This document shows, in pieces, positions 8,700 to 14,962 of a DNA stretch of 24,977 nucleotides (position 1 is its first letter; every line of letters starts with the position of its first letter). The notes beneath the pieces were generated by a model. That model had not been told where the DNA came from, did no database searches, and worked only from the letters and a program-made list of their open reading frames with translations. Both the position numbers and the translations under genes were made by a program. The stretch is from contig CAJUAK010000009.1 of NCBI GenBank assembly GCA_910584385.1, forward strand, positions 59,698-84,674, given 5' to 3'. The DNA is from an uncultured Alphaproteobacteria bacterium (lineage in GTDB: Bacteria > Pseudomonadota > Alphaproteobacteria > RF32 > CAG-239).

Positions 8700-9158
8700 T
8701 TAACCACCTAAAACAGTTTTTTTCTTAATCTTTCCGGCTGCTGTATTTGCCACGTCGCCAAGTACAGACGTATAAATCGTTTGTGTATCGCCTGACAAAT
8801 CAGCCCTGCGGCGTGAAATAGCGGCAGACTTTGCGTCTTCCTGCTGTTTAGCTAATGCGTCAGCCGCTGCTTTTTCTTGAGCGGCTTGTGCAGCCTGTGC
8901 GCCGTTAATGCTATTAGCGAGTGCGTTCGTTCCAGTTAGACCACCAACAACAGAACCGACGCTGTCTTGCACATTAAACAGACCGCCGCCGGACTTATCC
9001 CAACTCATTGTTCCGCCAGTAGCTCCGGCCATTGCTCCGTTCAAAACTTGGTTAACGTCGCCTTTTGCGACACCTTCAAGCACGGTAACAGGTGATTTCG
9101 CCCAACTTATTGCCGCTTTTGTTACCTTTTTAAATGTTTTCTTTACTGAAAAACCCAT
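8700..9158 (-). CDS. Small glycine/alanine-rich virion protein (gp6.7-like position)
   Basis: This 152-residue protein lies between the large terminase and portal genes. It has a basic N-terminus, a G/A/S-rich middle (about 35-85), an A/Q/K-rich helix (88-110), and a C-terminus with R-R-R-A-D-L-S-G then T-I-Y-T-S ending K-K-T-V-L-G-G. Many phages carry a small gene beside the portal with a C-terminus of the form R-R-G..T-I-L-T-G..K-T-L-L-G; this matches that style. In T7 a comparable small protein (gp6.7) is packaged and ejected. Function here is inferred. AAAGGAAA precedes the ATG at 9158. The glycine-rich middle could also suit a pore or membrane-active part. Confidence 0.55.
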   Translation of the reverse strand: MGFSVKKTFKKVTKAAISWAKSPVTVLEGVAKGDVNQVLNGAMAGATGGTMSWDKSGGGLFNVQDSVGSVVGGLTGTNALANSINGAQAAQAAQEKAAADALAKQQEDAKSAAISRRRADLSGDTQTIYTSVLGDVANTAAGKIKKKTVLGG

Positions 9159-9172
9159 TGTTGTTTCCTTTC

Positions 9173-10663
9173 TTAATATCCGTAAATATCAAACAAACTT
9201 TCGTTTTCGTAACTCGTGCCACCTTCGCGATCATAGCGACTTGGCGGCAGAGATGATTTATAATTAACCGGCGCAACCGCTACTTGATCCGTCATTGCAA
9301 AAGCGTCCACCAAGTCGATATATTCCGACTTAATGGCGTCTTTTGTAACTCCGGCAAGCTCAGTCTTGAACTCAGACAGCCAATCCGCTTCGTCAGGGAA
9401 GAACACCGTGTGCGCCTTAAACCTCGGCTGCAATGCCTTAATGCGCTCTAACTTTGTTCCAACGCGCCCGTGTTCAAGCGGTATAACGTTAAAAAATACG
9501 TTTCTGCGGCGCATTTCCTGTTCGATCAATGGGCGTGATACCTGTTCCCACCAACCTTTCTCAATATAGAACTCACGCAAGCCATATTTAGAAACAACGT
9601 TAAATATTTCGCTGATAATTCCGAAAGTGTCCCAACGTCCATAACGGCAATTAAGCAAAAACCAATAATTCTCTTGACTGACGCCGGTAACGGTAATTGC
9701 GCGAAAGCAGCTTTCGGGGTTCATGCTAGAAGCCGGATCAAGACAAGCATAGACATTGCAACAGCTGACAAGCTCTTGTTGTCGGCTTGGCGAGTAATAT
9801 CTGTAATCGTCTTCGTTGAATGTCCTATTTTCTTCTGCAACCGCTTGACACATCTTTTCGGCCATCCAAATATCAAGCTTTCCAAGCTTCGCGTAGTCGG
9901 AACGTTCGCGCAAAATTCCTTCCACGGTATGACGCGCCGGCCATGAAGGCTTATTGTCGACCATAATCGGCACGCGAATAACCTTAAAATGCAATTCTTC
10001 GGCGTTATTTATACATTTTTCAATACAACACCGGTCGCCGAGGTTGTTCCCAATAAAGAAAATGCGCGTATTTTCGCCCAAGAATACAATATCGGACAAA
10101 AACCAGTCCCAATCCGTCGCCGTTACTGTTTCCGAACGAGCGTCTTCTTTGTCCTGTATATCGTCAAGAATAATGATCTTCGGGCGTCTGTCTTGATTGT
10201 TTAGCCCGCGAATACCTGTGCCCTTGCCGTACGCCTCAATTCGAACATTGATAACTTCTCCGAACTCGTCCTTAACATCGGCCGAAAACACTTTGGCGTT
10301 TTCCTCTCTGATCCGGACAAGATTATGCTGCAACAACGGATTGCTCTTGTATTCCGAAATAATATCTTTGAGCTTGGCCGAAGCGGTAGACTGATTTTGC
10401 TTGATAATAACAATAAAATCCCTGTCTTTTGACGGATAAACCAAACAATGAAGCGGAAATGCACGCAACGCATAAGACGATTTTCCGGATTCTCGAAATA
10501 TCTCTATTGCGACGTGGCTTGTTTCTTTCAAAAGTAAATCGGATAAAGCGAAATGAAAGTCCCCCGGTTCGACTTCGAACTTCGGATCGTTCATTAAAAC
10601 GACATCACGGAAACATACAAGGTCATTTTTTAGCCTTATTTTGACTTCGCTTGATATTCTCAT
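9173..10663 (-). CDS. terL: Terminase large subunit
   Basis: This is the packaging motor ATPase and nuclease. With the start at 10663 it is 496 residues. An atypical Walker A (FRESGKSS, 56-63) and a Walker B (IIILDD, 163-168) are visible, with R-G-L-N just before at 152-155 as in this family. A nuclease aspartate lies in C-L-D-P-A-S (about 305-310) and a C-terminal Y-I-D-L-V-D-A-F motif carries another metal-binding aspartate. The frame continues upstream to a TTG at 10696. The ATG at 10663 has GAAGG about 9 bases upstream, so it is the better start. It overlaps the small subunit by 41 bases. Confidence 0.92.
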   Translation of the reverse strand: MRISSEVKIRLKNDLVCFRDVVLMNDPKFEVEPGDFHFALSDLLLKETSHVAIEIFRESGKSSYALRAFPLHCLVYPSKDRDFIVIIKQNQSTASAKLKDIISEYKSNPLLQHNLVRIREENAKVFSADVKDEFGEVINVRIEAYGKGTGIRGLNNQDRRPKIIILDDIQDKEDARSETVTATDWDWFLSDIVFLGENTRIFFIGNNLGDRCCIEKCINNAEELHFKVIRVPIMVDNKPSWPARHTVEGILRERSDYAKLGKLDIWMAEKMCQAVAEENRTFNEDDYRYYSPSRQQELVSCCNVYACLDPASSMNPESCFRAITVTGVSQENYWFLLNCRYGRWDTFGIISEIFNVVSKYGLREFYIEKGWWEQVSRPLIEQEMRRRNVFFNVIPLEHGRVGTKLERIKALQPRFKAHTVFFPDEADWLSEFKTELAGVTKDAIKSEYIDLVDAFAMTDQVAVAPVNYKSSLPPSRYDREGGTSYENESLFDIYGY

Positions 10664-11027
10664 ACTTTTTAGCCTTCTTTTCGACGGTTTCTTCAAACAA
10701 CGAATAATCTTTTATCGTGGTGTCAACTTCGGTTTTATCCTTCCACCCGTGGTTTTTAAGCCAAAAGATCGCACCGGTTGAACTTCCTTCGCCTGAAAGA
10801 AGCTGTGTTTCGGCAAATTCTTCAATCCTCATTATTGCCTTTTTTATTGTGCAAGAAAAAGCCGGCCTATCTTTGTAATCATAAATGCTTTGTCTGTCTT
10901 CAAAGCCAAGCCATAAAGCAAGACCCGCAACAGTTGGCGGAACTGCAACACCATGTCTTCGCTCAAAATATTCGTCAATGGCCGCTTCAAGTTCCTGCAC
11001 AGTCTTATATTTAAGCGGTCTTGTCAT
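10623..11027 (-). CDS. terS: Terminase small subunit
   Basis: This 134-residue protein lies directly before the large subunit, overlapping it. It begins M-T-R-P-L-K-Y and contains E-L-E-A-A-I-D-E-Y-F then P-x-V-A-G-L-A-L-W-L-G-F (near 30-45), the helix-turn-helix style seen in small terminases that recognise the packaging site. Its S-T-G-A-I-F-W-L-K-N-H-G-W motif at about 84-96 is a strong family signature. The C-terminal 40 residues are highly charged and lysine-rich, as expected for the segment contacting the large subunit. An AAAGGTAAA site lies upstream of the ATG at 11027. Confidence 0.88.
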   Translation of the reverse strand: MTRPLKYKTVQELEAAIDEYFERRHGVAVPPTVAGLALWLGFEDRQSIYDYKDRPAFSCTIKKAIMRIEEFAETQLLSGEGSSTGAIFWLKNHGWKDKTEVDTTIKDYSLFEETVEKKAKKYENIKRSQNKAKK

Positions 11028-11029
11028 TT

Positions 11030-11362
11030 TTATTTTACCTTTCGTGTTTTCGCATACTCCGGAAAATGTGGCTTTCCGTTTACTTGTTCGCGTAAGGTGT
11101 CAATTTCGCGGTTAGCTTCGTTCGTAACCGAAATAATCTTATCGTTAATTGGCTTAAACTTTTTAAGCGCGTCTTCTGCTTCTTTCCGAGTATAAAACAC
11201 AATCGCGTCGTCCGGATCAAAAAACTGATCTTTCACTTGAACAGTGTGTTTAATATACCCGTTGTCGCTAATATCTGTTCCAACCAACTTTCCGGCAACA
11301 ACAGCGTTTTCTTTGAACCGCAAAAAATAAACGGTTTTATACATATTTTCGTTATTAAGCAT
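11030..11362 (-). CDS. Hypothetical late-operon protein
   Basis: This 110-residue soluble protein is of unrecognised family. Its first half looks like a small beta domain (Y-K-T-V-Y-F-L-R-F-K-E-N, then V-A-G-K-L-V-G-T), and its second half is a charged helix (about 60-95) ending in a basic K-T-R-K-V-K tail. It starts 8 bases inside the preceding gene and stops 2 bases before the small terminase, so it is translated as part of the late operon. Two starts are possible, at 11362 and at the ATG 6 codons later (11344). Neither has a strong ribosome-binding site. Small genes in this position are sometimes packaging accessories, but nothing here proves that. Confidence 0.6.
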   Translation of the reverse strand: MLNNENMYKTVYFLRFKENAVVAGKLVGTDISDNGYIKHTVQVKDQFFDPDDAIVFYTRKEAEDALKKFKPINDKIISVTNEANREIDTLREQVNGKPHFPEYAKTRKVK

Positions 11363-11765
11363 TGTTCTGATTTCCGCTGTTAGGTTGCACTTCCTGTTCG
11401 CTGCCTTCCGGATCTGTTACGATTTCCGCGGCGTCCTTGTCCTTTGGATCAATTTCGCCGTCTTTGTTTTCGGCTTCGGCAATCTCTTTAATCAGACGTT
11501 CAACGCCTTTTGTGTGCCAATTAGCAATTTTAAGATCTTTTGCCTTTAAGCGAATTGCCTTCATTTCCTCAACTGTAAGTGCGGCGTCCTTGTCCTTTGG
11601 ATCTTCCGGATCGGGAGCTTTTTCCCCGTTTTGCTCTCCGACAATTTCAAACAGTCCGGTATTTTCAAAATCAAAGTTATAAACAAACTCGTCGCCTTCG
11701 TGGACTGTTTTTCCGTCCGGCAATACGATTGTTTTTAAGGCTTTTGCAATCGTGATCTTTTCCAT
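11355..11765 (-). CDS. Acidic HeH/SAP-like domain protein, first late gene
   Basis: This 136-residue, strongly acidic protein opens the late operon. Residues 1-45 form a small domain (K-T-I-V-L-P-D-G-K-T-V-H-E-G-D-E-F). A short helix-extension-helix-like unit follows at 63-97 (L-T-V-E-E-M-K-A-I-R-L-K-A-K-D-L, then G-V-E-R-L-I-K-E-I), resembling HeH/LEM/SAP folds that often bind nucleic acid. The unit is flanked on both sides by the identical acidic linker DPKDKDAA (55-62 and 106-113). A GAGGT site precedes the ATG at 11765. An intrinsic terminator ends only 15 bases before this start. Function unknown; a packaging or regulatory accessory is possible. Confidence 0.6.
   Translation of the reverse strand: MEKITIAKALKTIVLPDGKTVHEGDEFVYNFDFENTGLFEIVGEQNGEKAPDPEDPKDKDAALTVEEMKAIRLKAKDLKIANWHTKGVERLIKEIAEAENKDGEIDPKDKDAAEIVTDPEGSEQEVQPNSGNQNNA
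11428..11603 (-). repeat. 23-bp direct repeat flanking the HeH-like domain
   Basis: The 23 bases at 11428-11450 recur exactly at 11581-11603, 153 bases (51 codons) apart and in frame. They encode the same acidic linker on each side of a short helical domain. Confidence 0.85.
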
Positions 11766-11779
11766 TTCGTAAACCTCAT

Positions 11780-11806
11780 AAAAAAAAGCCGCCCGAAATG
11801 GACGGC
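11780..11806 (-). terminator. Intrinsic terminator immediately before the late operon
   Basis: On the minus strand GCCGTCC (11100-series bases 11806-11800) pairs with GGGCGGC (11794-11788) around a 5-base loop, and eight T residues follow (11787-11780). It ends 15 bases before the first late start codon, leaving no room for a promoter in between. Late transcripts must therefore read through it, or it ends the early-left transcript only. Confidence 0.82.
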
Positions 11807-11823
11807 ATGAAAATTAAAAATTT

Positions 11824-11867
11824 AAAAAAGAAAACCGCCAAGGGTGGCGAAACCGACTTGACGGCGG
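11824..11867 (-). terminator. Second, upstream intrinsic terminator of the early/late boundary
   Basis: On the minus strand CCGCC plus AAG (11867-11857 region) pairs with CTT plus GGCGG (11842-11835) with a small bulge, with an inner GGT / ACC pairing. TTTTCTTTTTT follows (11834-11824). Together with the hairpin at 11780-11806 it makes a tandem terminator between early-left and late genes. Confidence 0.7.
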
Positions 11868-11909
11868 ACGAGAAACGCGCTTAACACACTTTTTTCCAAT
11901 CCTAACAAA

Positions 11910-11957
11910 AATTTATATTGAAAAAATAAAAAATGCAACATACTATTTTCGTTAGTT
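11910..11957 (-). promoter_or_regulatory. Possible late promoter with degenerate operator half-site
   Basis: On the minus strand TTGCAT (11938-11933) and TAAATT (11915-11910) are 17 bases apart, or TATAAA (11917-11912) at 15. Just upstream is CTAACG-AAAAT (11955-11945), one good half of the phage operator TTNACG-N5-CGTNAA; the other half is poor. This would place late transcription start before both terminators. The area is very AT-rich, so a chance match is possible. Confidence 0.3.
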
Positions 11958-11958
11958 T

Positions 11959-12396
11959 TTATTTTTTTATTCTTTTTAGAATAAAATCAACAACATAATT
12001 AAATTTATTTTTTGCGGTGTTGCGGTGGCACTTAAATTCTTTTGCTACCGCGCGCCATGGACGAACACGCGACCAAGCATAAGTAACACGTCTATTTTTG
12101 ACAATAGGCGCGCCGCAGCGATATTTTATCAACTCCAAAAGATCCGGATCTGATAAATTCAAGATAAGCGGCCACCATATATCGCAAACTTCCATAGCTA
12201 GATCAAAATCACGGCCGCATATAACAGGCTTAACATCTTCCGGATTGATTATTTCCGGCTTCATACGTAGAAATATATTAAAATATCCTTGCGGTTTAAC
12301 CTGTGGAAGATAGCGCACAACCTCAAAAGCGTGATAAAGTCGATTTTCAACATCGGCAGGACAACAAATTTCTTTTGTTTCCTTAACATCAATCAC
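11959..12396 (-). CDS. DUF6362-like helix-turn-helix protein; candidate late-gene regulator
   Basis: This 145-residue protein is the last gene of the early-left operon, overlapping the ATPase gene by 4 bases (ATGA type). Its N-terminus (A-D-V-E-N-R-L-Y-H-A-F-E-V-V-R-Y-L-P, then K-P-Q-G-Y-F) matches what I recall of DUF6362, a family common in alphaproteobacterial phages. The C-terminus (about 108-140: W-R-A-V-A-K-E-F-K-C-H-R-N-T-A-K-N-K-F) is a sigma-70 region 4-type helix-turn-helix. Small HTH proteins at this position, right before the late operon, often act as late activators (RinA/ArpU-like). That role is inferred from position and fold. The tandem terminators and late operon lie immediately downstream. 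Confidence 0.68.
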   Translation of the reverse strand: MIDVKETKEICCPADVENRLYHAFEVVRYLPQVKPQGYFNIFLRMKPEIINPEDVKPVICGRDFDLAMEVCDIWWPLILNLSDPDLLELIKYRCGAPIVKNRRVTYAWSRVRPWRAVAKEFKCHRNTAKNKFNYVVDFILKRIKK

Positions 12397-12959
12397 TCGC
12401 GCCCCCCTTGACGGAAACTTCTTCCCGTCAATTCAAAAATTTTTGCTCCACCAGTTAGCCGATCAAATATCCGCTGCCCTAAGATCCGCAACAAAGCGTC
12501 TTTATCATGGTTAGATACGGCGATAATAGGCAATTCGTCTTCATACCGTCGGTTAAATATCTCGTAAAGTTCCGTTCTTTCGCTTTCCGTACCATATTGC
12601 ACGCCTATTTCGTCAATGATAAGAAGCGGAACAGAGCAATAAGAATTCATTTCCGCGGCTTCCGGATCTTTCCAAGCTGCACGAATATTGTCGATAATGC
12701 TTTTTATAGGCCGATAAATAACGCTAGTTTCTGAATAATATCTGTAACCGTTATTTGCGGTTTTCTTTTCGGCCAAAGCATTAACAACCGAATAAGCAAG
12801 GTGTGTTTTTCCGGTGCCAACGCCGCCAATAATCAAAATATTATTGCTAAATCCGCCCTTAACGCCTTGCTTCAATTCCTCAACAAGTTTTTTTTGCTCT
12901 GATGTTTCGGCCTTATAATTGTCAAAACTAACATTTTCAAATCGCTTGCAAATTCTCAT
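12393..12959 (-). CDS. DnaC/IstB-like ATPase, probable helicase loader
   Basis: This 188-residue AAA+ ATPase has Walker A GGVGTGKT at 45-52 and Walker B LLIIDE at 112-117. A sensor-1 type I-A-V-S-N-H-D lies about 145, and an arginine-rich end (R-I-F-D-R-L-T-G-G-A) carries the sensor-2/arginine region typical of DnaC and IstB relatives. DnaC-type proteins load the replicative helicase at an origin. The N-terminus is short (about 40 residues before Walker A), so the separate helicase-binding domain of E. coli DnaC is mostly absent. It overlaps the genes on both sides by 4 bases and forms a replication pair with the upstream DUF6291-like protein. No transposase is nearby, so an IstB role is unlikely. 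Confidence 0.85.
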   Translation of the reverse strand: MRICKRFENVSFDNYKAETSEQKKLVEELKQGVKGGFSNNILIIGGVGTGKTHLAYSVVNALAEKKTANNGYRYYSETSVIYRPIKSIIDNIRAAWKDPEAAEMNSYCSVPLLIIDEIGVQYGTESERTELYEIFNRRYEDELPIIAVSNHDKDALLRILGQRIFDRLTGGAKIFELTGRSFRQGGRE

Positions 12960-13720
12960 AATGGCGCGTCCTTTCCGTATGTTCCGGACGCAACACCGGT
13001 TTTCAATAGGCTGCGCGCGGCGTCAATAGTGCGTTTGCGTCTGTCCCGTTCGTCCCAAGTGATAAGCTTCTGCTTCCAATTTTTAACCGGTTTTCCCTCG
13101 CTATCCTTCCAATTTCCGGCTGTGAAGTAGTCAAGGAATACTTGACCGTTCACGATCAAACCTTTTTCGATGATGTATGCTTGCACTTCATCTAGCGAAG
13201 GCGCAACAAAACGCTTTTTAGGCGGTGTCTTTGCAATCAATTCTTCAATGTCCACAATTCCGTCGTCATTTTCAGGCAAGGGGGAGTAAACACCGTTAGG
13301 TGTTACAGGGGGATATATATTTTTATTTTTATTTTCTTCTAGGGGGTTTAAGGGGGACGTCTTCTTTTCTTTTGTTTTTTCTAACTTTTCAAAATAATCA
13401 TTTTGATTTTTTTGATTGTTTTTGATTTCTTTTGATTTTTTTTGATTTTCCATTTTTTCAAAATAATCATTTTGATTTTTTTGATTATCTTTGATTGTTT
13501 TTGATTTACGCCCCGAACCCTCGCGCGCTCCGCCTCTCTTGTCTTCAATATCAAGACTTGGTTTTATTGCTGAAATCAAGGCCGATACAATTATGTCGTC
13601 CGGTTCAACGCCATTAAACGCATAATCAGTCATCGCGTCGTAAAATTTTAATCGTAAGTCGTCCGGCAATTTGTCGGCCGTTTCCTTGAAATTATCAAAG
13701 AACATAAATTTATTTTTCAT
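12956..13720 (-). CDS. DUF6291-like phage replication protein
   Basis: This 254-residue protein has N-terminal residues about 1-70 (F-F-D-N-F-K-E-T-A-D-K-L-P, D-A-M-T-D-Y-A-F-N-G, then I-K-P-S-L-D) that match the DUF6291 style I recall from phage replication-initiator-type proteins. G-G-A-R-E-G-S-G-R-K follows at about 62-71. A K/N/Q-rich linker (about 72-120) contains a 23-residue tandem repeat, and a C-terminal globular part (about 165-254) resembles the DNA- or loader-binding ends of DnaD-like proteins. It precedes a DnaC-like ATPase, as initiators usually do. It overlaps the nuclease gene and the ATPase gene by 4 bases each. No origin repeats were recognised inside it, apart from the repeat listed separately. 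Confidence 0.68.
   Translation of the reverse strand: MKNKFMFFDNFKETADKLPDDLRLKFYDAMTDYAFNGVEPDDIIVSALISAIKPSLDIEDKRGGAREGSGRKSKTIKDNQKNQNDYFEKMENQKKSKEIKNNQKNQNDYFEKLEKTKEKKTSPLNPLEENKNKNIYPPVTPNGVYSPLPENDDGIVDIEELIAKTPPKKRFVAPSLDEVQAYIIEKGLIVNGQVFLDYFTAGNWKDSEGKPVKNWKQKLITWDERDRRKRTIDAARSLLKTGVASGTYGKDAPL
13386..13486 (-). repeat. 69-bp imperfect tandem repeat inside the replication gene
   Basis: A 32-base stretch at 13386-13417 recurs exactly at 13455-13486, period 69 bases (23 codons), so the frame is kept. Both copies encode the N-Q-N-D-Y-F-E-K phrase. The plus strand also shows many TTTGATT units (about 13405-13507), making this a very AT-rich patch. It could be a simple linker expansion or an iteron-like element in an initiator gene. 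Confidence 0.8.
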
Positions 13721-14253
13721 TTTTTCGCCACCTTTCTAAATAATAAATCAATATCGATGGTATTCGTCGTCTTCACTTCTTGAAAGAATTTAGGTTTATC
13801 TTTTTCGGGATCATAAAGCCCCCAAGATTGCAAAACCTCTTTGAATTGTCCGAAACTTCTTATTTCAGCCCATTTAATGCCGTGCGCTCTGCATACGTCG
13901 CGGAACTTAACTTGCTCCGGAAGTAGTTTGTTCTTTCCGAATTTAACCTCAACCCACCCGATCGGCTGCCTGTGTAAACAAATCAAATAATCAGGAACAC
14001 CGGCTCGTACACCGATTTTTTTTAAGTCAGATCCTCGTTTTTTTGATCCGCAGCCTTCGTTTGGTATATGAATTAAATCTTGTTTTCTGTCCGGAAAAAT
14101 CAGATCCCACCACCTAACTATTGCAGCGCAAAGATCGTCTTCGGAGTTTACAGCGCGACCGTTGGCGTATTGTAAATTTTTGACACCGTCCGAAAGTTTA
14201 CCTTCTGCCGCAATAAGTCTTTTCCAGATATTCGTTCCGTTTTTTCGCGCCAT
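13717..14253 (-). CDS. VRR-NUC domain nuclease
   Basis: This 178-residue protein has the VRR-NUC core: the G-V-R-A-G-V-P-D-Y segment with its metal-binding aspartate (about residues 99-107), W-V-E-V-K-F-G-K (about 117-124) with the E-x-K pair, and L-L-P-E-Q (about 127-131). VRR-NUC proteins are structure-specific nucleases, and phage versions often act as Holliday junction resolvases or replication-associated nucleases. An N-terminal segment of about 60 residues has no known motif. It follows the Cro-like gene by 13 bases with a GGGGGA site before its ATG at 14253, and overlaps the DUF6291-like gene by 4 bases, so the early-left promoter should drive it. Confidence 0.82.
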   Translation of the reverse strand: MARKNGTNIWKRLIAAEGKLSDGVKNLQYANGRAVNSEDDLCAAIVRWWDLIFPDRKQDLIHIPNEGCGSKKRGSDLKKIGVRAGVPDYLICLHRQPIGWVEVKFGKNKLLPEQVKFRDVCRAHGIKWAEIRSFGQFKEVLQSWGLYDPEKDKPKFFQEVKTTNTIDIDLLFRKVAKK

Positions 14254-14266
14254 ATTGTCCCCCAGA

Positions 14267-14443
14267 TTAAATCAAACAGTCCGAAACATCAATCCCTTGT
14301 TTTTTGCACGCTTCAATGATTGCTGCAATCCGCCATTTTGGAATGCCATTTTGTTTCCATGAATAAATTGTTGTTGACGGAACATTAAGCAGCTTCGACA
14401 GTTTGTGGGCGTTTATTTTTCTAAAAAGTTTTATACAATCCAT
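14267..14443 (-). CDS. Cro-like (YdaS-type) helix-turn-helix protein, 58 residues
   Basis: This short gene opens the early-left operon. The product contains K-L-S-K-L-L-N-V-P-S-T-T-I-Y-S-W-K (about residues 14-30), a classic helix-turn-helix, followed by G-I-P-K-W-R-I-A-A-I-I-E-A-C, as in YdaS/Cro-type proteins. A strong AAAGGAG site lies 9 bases before the ATG at 14443. It is divergent from the repressor gene with three operators between them, the arrangement of lambda cro against cI. It probably binds the same operators with a different preference and commits the phage to lytic growth. The next gene starts 13 bases after its stop. At 58 codons it is easily missed by length filters. Confidence 0.85.
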   Translation of the reverse strand: MDCIKLFRKINAHKLSKLLNVPSTTIYSWKQNGIPKWRIAAIIEACKKQGIDVSDCLI

Positions 14444-14466
14444 GTTGAAAAACTCCTTTCGAAGGT

Positions 14467-14495
14467 AATTTACGAAAACCGTGAATAATTGTCAA
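14467..14495 (-). promoter_or_regulatory. Early-left promoter PL
   Basis: On the minus strand a perfect TTGACA (-35, 14495-14490) and TAAATT (-10, 14472-14467) are 17 bases apart. Operator O1 covers the spacer and -10, and operator O2 lies just upstream of the -35. The start point should fall near 14460, giving a short leader before the Cro-like gene at 14443. Confidence 0.8.
14469..14486. promoter_or_regulatory. Operator O1 (over PL)
   Basis: It reads TTTACGAAAACCGTGAA with an extra T; the halves TTTACG and CGTGAA flank a 5-base centre, fitting the consensus TTNACG-N5-CGTNAA. Its centre is about 34 bases from the centre of O2. Confidence 0.8.
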
Positions 14496-14501
14496 GCACA
14501 A

Positions 14502-14520
14502 ATTCACGATTTCCGTTAAT
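14502..14520. promoter_or_regulatory. Operator O2 (upstream of PL -35)
   Basis: ATTCACGATTTCCGTTAAT, identical over all 19 bases to operator O4 at 15492-15510, about 1 kb away. The halves are TTCACG and CGTTAA. Confidence 0.82.
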
Positions 14521-14531
14521 AATTTTTTTTC

Positions 14532-14560
14532 TTGAAATTTTTATAAAAATATATTACGAT
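14532..14560 (+). promoter_or_regulatory. Repressor promoter (PRM-like)
   Basis: TTGAAA (14532-14537) and TACGAT (14555-14560) are 17 bases apart. The -10 hexamer is built from the left half of operator O3, so repressor bound at O3 would block its own promoter. The expected start is near 14567, about 12 bases before the ATG, with AGG as the only ribosome-binding signal, hinting at weak translation. Confidence 0.7.
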
Positions 14561-14571
14561 TTTCGTTAGTA
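14553..14571. promoter_or_regulatory. Operator O3 (over repressor promoter -10)
   Basis: ATTACGATTTTCGTTAGTA; halves ATTACG and CGTTAG around a 5-base centre. It differs from O1, O2, O4 and O5 in both halves, as would suit weaker binding for negative autoregulation. Confidence 0.75.
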
Positions 14572-14578
14572 GGTAAAT

Positions 14579-14959
14579 ATGAGAAACGATAGTAATTTTT
14601 GGCTAACACGCCGTTTAAATGAAATTAACAAAACCAAGATTGAGCTTGCCTCTGTGTTGGGGATAAACTCAACACGCTTTTCCGAACTCGAAAAAGGGCA
14701 ATGGAAATTTCAGGTTTCACACCTTAAAAAGGTTTCGGAGTTTTTGGAATTTGATCGAACGGCATTTCTTGATTTTATTTCGGGCGATATAACAGAAGAC
14801 GAATTGTGGAACTATCAAAAACCCGAATCCATTTCGGCCGAAGATCTTGCTTTATTAAAGGCTGTAAAATCGCTTGCTTTACGCCAAGAAACGACGCAAG
14901 ATGTTAAAAATACTTCTCAATCGGCAGAGATACCGAAAAAGACAAAAGAAAGAGAGTAG
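14579..14959 (+). CDS. XRE-family phage repressor without a peptidase domain
   Basis: This 126-residue protein has an N-terminal helix-turn-helix (about 8-55: R-R-L-N-E-I-N-K-T-K-I-E-L-A, then G-I-N-S-T-R-F-S-E-L-E-K-G) of the XRE/cI type. A short middle and a polar K/E/S/T-rich tail complete it. It is the leading candidate for the lysogeny repressor: it is divergent from a Cro-like gene, and operators lie on its own promoter and on the early promoter downstream. It lacks the C-terminal S24/LexA-like autoproteolytic domain, so RecA-driven cleavage seems unlikely. The start at 14579 has only AGG upstream. It is followed 3 bases later by a membrane protein gene in the same transcript. Confidence 0.82.
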   Translation: MRNDSNFWLTRRLNEINKTKIELASVLGINSTRFSELEKGQWKFQVSHLKKVSEFLEFDRTAFLDFISGDITEDELWNYQKPESISAEDLALLKAVKSLALRQETTQDVKNTSQSAEIPKKTKERE

Positions 14960-14962
14960 ATC

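Noticed and set aside
10664..10696. Longer large-terminase start at a TTG (10696)
   Set aside because: The ATG at 10663 has a better placed ribosome-binding site and family-like N-terminus; the extra residues are basic and lie in the small-subunit overlap.
12393..12959. IstB transposition helper and thus an insertion sequence
   Set aside because: No istA-type transposase or terminal repeats nearby. The gene sits in a replication operon, so a helicase loader fits better.
13377..13507. CRISPR-like array from repeated TTTGATT and the 32-base repeat
   Set aside because: Only two long copies, inside a coding frame with period a multiple of three, no spacer pattern and no cas genes.
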